Assembly: GCA_946902875.1 (NCBI GenBank)
Contig: OX336342.1
Location: 14,377,523-14,441,522 of the forward strand
DNA from: Nematopogon swammerdamellus
Lineage: Eukaryota > Arthropoda > Insecta > Lepidoptera > Adelidae
Direction of reading: 5' to 3'
DNA length: 64,000 nucleotides
Shown here: positions 60,610 to 64,000 of the stretch, one piece after another
Numbering within the stretch: position 1 is the first letter of the stretch
How the letters are laid out: each line of letters begins with the position of its first letter
Position numbers and translations under genes: made by a program
Notes under the pieces: model-generated
Seen by the model: the letters and a program-made list of their open reading frames with translations, nothing else
The model's database searches: none
Told to the model about the DNA's origin: nothing

Positions 60610-62489
60610 TGAGATGTGTTCGCCTGGTACAAAGTGTATTTGCACCATACGCGCACTTCTCATATAAAATTATAATATTTGTTTCCTCTTATCTAAAATA
60701 TTTTCGAATTTTAAATTCACACGGTTCACACACGTGCAAATAATTCCCTTGGCGTCAGGATTCTGTAACCTGATACTCTTGGCAATAAATGTCGTCTATA
60801 ACAAAAATTATGGACCCTTTTCAGAAATGGGCTAATTTTGAGTGTTATTTCTTAAAATCTCACAATCTCAAGGACAACAGTACAAAAAAAACCCTTCGAA
60901 TTTCAAAATGGCTGTTTAGGACTTGATAGAAAAAATTATGAACACGAAAAATGGCGGATAACTTAGGGAGGGGCTTAGATACGTCCTACGAATCAGGTGG
61001 TGACCTGTTGCGGCCATATTTGCAAGAAGGGAAGAGGAGGTGTTATCATCAAGCTGATGATGGAGAGGTGGGGAGGACAGGAGGTCAGTCAGGATCGTGC
61101 GGGAGGATTGATCGGATGTCTTCGAGGAGTTCGAGAGATTCAGGAGTCCGAAACGGTCGCATCTCGGTATTCGACTACGAACATTAATCGAGAAGGAGTC
61201 ATCGCGCGGTAATTTGGAACGGACTCTACTCGGGCCGGTTTCGCGTTTCGGGAAAGACAATCGATTCCTTCATAACTGGTTTGGAGTTGAGAATACGGTT
61301 TCTCCTCTAACTGTGATACTCGCGAAGGAGTGGACCTTTTATAGAAGTGATGGTTAAGTGTGTGGCTGTGTGCAGACATCACAGGAGCGGTTGCCTGGCA
61401 GGATCGTGTGAGCTGGGAGCGGAATGAAAGGAGTTTTGTCAGCTAAGTTGCATGTTTTAAGTAAAAATATTCCATCGAGACTCATCACTTCCGAGGATCG
61501 CGATTGCGTGCGGTTTTCCACCGAAGGGTCAATTTATTTCGGCGGCCGATTTATTAATCCGCGAACGTAAAACAATTACTCGGTTGCGTACTATTGTTCT
61601 CAACGCGTTACCAAACTTAGCAGCGAGGGACAGCGTGAACTTTGCTCAAAAACGGCGTGCGAAATTAGCTCAAAGCCATCGGCGGCCTAGACGTATGATT
61701 ACAGGAACCACTGCAAATCATCTGGCTGAGTGTTTCACCGACTTCAAGGCGTCGCCGTGACGTGCGACATATATCACCAACATTGCTGCGCAGCGGTAAA
61801 GGATACATCACCATCATTACCATGCAGCTGTAAAGAATTTCCACCATCGGAACGAGCTCAGGAATTTCTCACAACCAGCGTAAACACGACAGGTCGTAGT
61901 GAAAGATAGCACTGTATTCTTTGTTATCTGTAACTCACCTGGAAAGTGTATCACGCAAAGGAGAACCCATTTACATTAAATGCACGGTTTAGGTTTAAGT
62001 ATAATAAGCTAAAATAGAAGGTCTGTGGATTCGGAAGATGTTTTAAACCTACTTGGGGGGAATTAACTGCGACTTTTACGTAAAGGGGAGTGCTGTGCAC
62101 CCTATTCTCACTTGGTAGCATTGTCATTTCCTGGAGGTCGTTCTAGGTTGATTTTCCACGAGGAAAGTTGGAAACTGAATTCCTTTGAGTCGATCGCCTA
62201 CAATTAGATTAAGCGTACTAGATTAGCTCTAAGTAATAGATTAACATAGGTTTAATGGTATGCGCATGATAGATTAGGCACCAAACATTCAAGCTGAACG
62301 TCCCCGTCGTGCTTGGTGGGCAATGTGGAGTTTGAACGACTAGATTTGATTATAAATCAAATCTGACGCAAAGAGAATAAACAATCTGAAAGCATATAAA
62401 GAATAAATTAGTCAAATTTCATAGCGAATCGGCGAGGTAACAAACTAATAATTTTGCATGTTAGAAATAGAAAAGAGCATAATGTCTCA
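60610..62489. repeat. LTR copy 3 (1,880 bp)
   Basis: This is the terminal LTR. Identity with the other copies stops after TCTCA at 62489. The following AGGA is the target-site duplication, and unique TIR-element sequence (GAAGAGACATCG) resumes. Confidence 0.7.
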
Positions 62490-62751
62490 AGGAGAAGAGA
62501 CATCGTTTGGCATTTGAGGTTATAATATGCGTAAATTGACAGTAACTATTACTTTAACTGGTCACTACTCGAGCGCTTAGGTTTAAGGTTAAGTTATGAC
62601 GTAAATTTAACTGTCGTTAACTGGTGCAACCCAATTTTCGCTTAACCGGAGATTTGACTGATTGGTTATGGTAAAAGTTAGATGGTGCAACCCACCCTTA
62701 GTTCACAGAGCGAACTTCATCCTGGAACGAACAAACAAGAACGCCTAATAT

Positions 62752-62776
62752 TTCATTTCATTTCATTTCATTTATT
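62752..62776. repeat. ATTTC microsatellite
   Basis: About five tandem ATTTC units (TTTCATTTCATTTCATTTC). Confidence 0.8.
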
Positions 62777-62868
62777 CATTTCCATCTTAGGTACCATCGG
62801 TACACTTGAGTTCGTCACATTTTAGTTTACGAAATTTACAATTGAAACTGCTGCACCACTGAGCTATC

Positions 62869-63254
62869 GTCAGCCTCGATAGCTCAGTGGTGCAGACAGT
62901 CAACTGTCGCTATCGAATGTTAAGCAACGCTGGGTGCGGTCAGTACTTGGATGGGTGACCGCTGACCGTTGGAGGCTGACCGAGGTTCGGATTCCTCGTA
63001 AAACTGTAGGTCCCTTCCCTCCTAATCTTACTTGGTGGTAGGGTTTAACCCGCCCGGGTTGGTACCACCGCACTGAATGAAACGTCGGTCTAAACGGCTA
63101 TGTAAATAGTTTGTGTTTTCCGACCAGTTCAGTGTAGCCGGCACGATCGAAGGGGGTAGCACTGAAATGGCACCTAGTTCACCCGGTGTTATGAGCTGAC
63201 ATCACGGACGTTGTGGGTGATGTAGCCAACCGTGTCAGTTTCCATAAAAAAAAA
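62869..63254 (+). repeat. tRNA/5S chimeric SINE, full length
   Basis: The head GTCAGCCTCGATAGCTCAGT, with GGTGCAGACAG, is followed by GTTAAGCAACGCTGGGTGCG, GTACTTGGATGGGTGACCGC and GGTTCGGATTCC, then the full body and poly(A). Just before it, CTGCACCACTGAGCTATC (62850-62867) is an inverted piece of another head, so two heads face each other. The SINE ends 88 bp before Ace exon 4. Confidence 0.85.
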
Positions 63255-63303
63255 TAAAAATTATGTCTACAAGATTAGGGTATGCGGGACGGTTTTGGCT
63301 TGA

Positions 63304-63507
<204 letters not shown>

Positions 63508-63534
63508 TAAGGATTTACTTGGTTTATTCGTTTC

Positions 63535-63725
63535 TTTGTCGCACCGCTAGGTTGTGGAACTGTCTTCCGACTAGTATGTTTCCCGAATAATTTAACCTGG
63601 GTGTCTTCAAACGTCGTATTAACATGTCAGGCACCCTAGCAACAGTCAGAAAATCTACTGACATGACATTTTGGCTCTGTCGAATGCATTGGCTCCTCGG
63701 CACAGCCACGTATGTTGGTTTATAT
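63535..63725 (+). pseudogene. LINE C-terminal remnant after exon 4
   Basis: A frame reads LWNCLPTSMFPE, a stop, then FNLGVFKRRINMSGTLATVR and KSTDMTFWLCRMHWLLGTA. It matches the minus-strand copy at 40197-40350. It begins about 28 bp after the Ace exon 4 donor. Confidence 0.6.
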
Positions 63726-64000
63726 AAAAAAGGTGAGGTGTCGTGGGATACTCCACAGAAGCGAAGCTTCTTACGCTTTGTATTTAAAATCCAATTATTA
63801 ATTTAATTTCAATTAGGATAGATTCTGGCCTACATTAATTTATTGAAGACACATTTACACAAGATTAATATACCATAATGCACTAGACAGACAAAAAATT
63901 GGGATATTAAACAATTGGGTATTATGATCAGGAAGCTACTAAATCTGCATTACTTGGATTAAAATGGTTGAAGTTTGAATTAGTTTCAAACCTGGACATA
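63726..64000. other. Start of the next Ace intron, nothing recognised
   Basis: AT-rich DNA to the window edge. No exon with Ace similarity is seen before the end. Confidence 0.5.

Larger units (their letters stand above)
51298..62489. mobile_element. LTR retrotransposon array: LTR-int-LTR-int-LTR, noncoding
   Basis: A 4,656-bp unit repeats 2.4 times, which resolves into three direct copies of a 1,880-bp segment separated by two copies of a 2,776-bp segment. The outer edges are TGAGA at 51298 and TCTCA at 62485-62489 (TG...CA ends with a 5-bp inverted repeat). AGGA is duplicated at 51294-51297 and 62490-62493. These are features of an integrated LTR element, with the extra internal-plus-LTR unit explained by unequal LTR-LTR recombination. 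I see no gag, protease, RT, RNase H or integrase. No canonical tRNA-complementary primer site (TGG...) follows the first LTR; the next bases are AATGATGCCGTGAGC. No clear purine tract precedes the next LTR. It is best described as a LARD-like non-autonomous element. Confidence 0.75.
49917..62698. mobile_element. TIR DNA element with TA duplication, split by LTR array
   Basis: The ends are AGGGTGGGTTGCACCA at 49917-49932 and its exact complement TGGTGCAACCCACCCT at 62683-62698. TA flanks both sides (49915-49916 and 62699-62700), as in Tc1/mariner-type insertions. A second GGGTTGCACCA lies about 90 bp inside the left end and its complement about 70 bp inside the right end, so the subterminal design also matches. 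Removing the LTR array and one AGGA gives an element of about 1,586 bp, which also carries a SINE at 50338. No transposase is visible, so it is non-autonomous. Confidence 0.65.

Noticed and set aside
51298..62489. Simple segmental triplication of host intron sequence
   Set aside because: The partial third copy, TG...CA ends, terminal inverted 5-mers and the AGGA duplication are better explained by an LTR element. Long reads would settle it.

Overview
This window looks like a piece of a moth or butterfly (Lepidoptera) chromosome. It is AT-rich and intron-rich and is packed with retroelement debris. The only host gene I can support is an insect acetylcholinesterase of the Drosophila Ace type (called ace-2 in most other insects). 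The order assignment rests on the Ace protein sequence and on the repeat families, which resemble those I know from lepidopteran genomes; I could not run a database search.

Layout. 1-10.8 kb is noncoding and repeat-rich: LINE fragments (RTE-like and Jockey/CR1-like), a Penelope-like GIY-YIG fragment inside a broken LINE, and two fold-back elements. 10.8-11.5 kb is a GC-rich, promoter-like block followed by a splice acceptor. 11.47-12.79 kb is the large first coding exon of Ace (signal peptide, oxyanion hole, catalytic Ser and Glu). Three short internal exons follow at 22462-22604, 28162-28314 and 63343-63506. Their splice phases agree and they carry the reading frame through the catalytic His. 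The gene runs off the right edge, so the C-terminal exon or exons are missing. The introns are 9.7, 5.6 and 35.0 kb.

The introns are mostly transposable elements. They hold at least 13 copies of a SINE whose full-length copies have a tRNA-like A box, a central 5S rRNA-like segment and a tRNA-like B box. They also hold two Foldback-like elements with arms built of ~67-bp tandem units, several hairpin MITEs, and a perfect palindrome with a 13-bp target-site duplication that looks Penelope-derived. The 35-kb third intron contains a nested structure. A ~1.6-kb TIR element with TA target duplications (49917-62698) was invaded by an 11.2-kb array of the form LTR-internal-LTR-internal-LTR (1,880-bp LTRs, 2,776-bp internal regions). 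The array is bounded by TGAGA...TCTCA ends and a 4-bp AGGA duplication. It encodes no recognisable protein, so it resembles a non-autonomous (LARD-like) retrotransposon expanded by LTR-LTR recombination.

In functional terms the window is one synaptic-enzyme gene stretched by mobile DNA. Exons 2 to 4 are each closely flanked by SINE or LINE sequence. The exon 3 acceptor lies about 20 bp after the A-rich tail of a LINE fragment. At the sites I can compare with known insecticide-resistance substitutions, the encoded enzyme has the susceptible-type residues.
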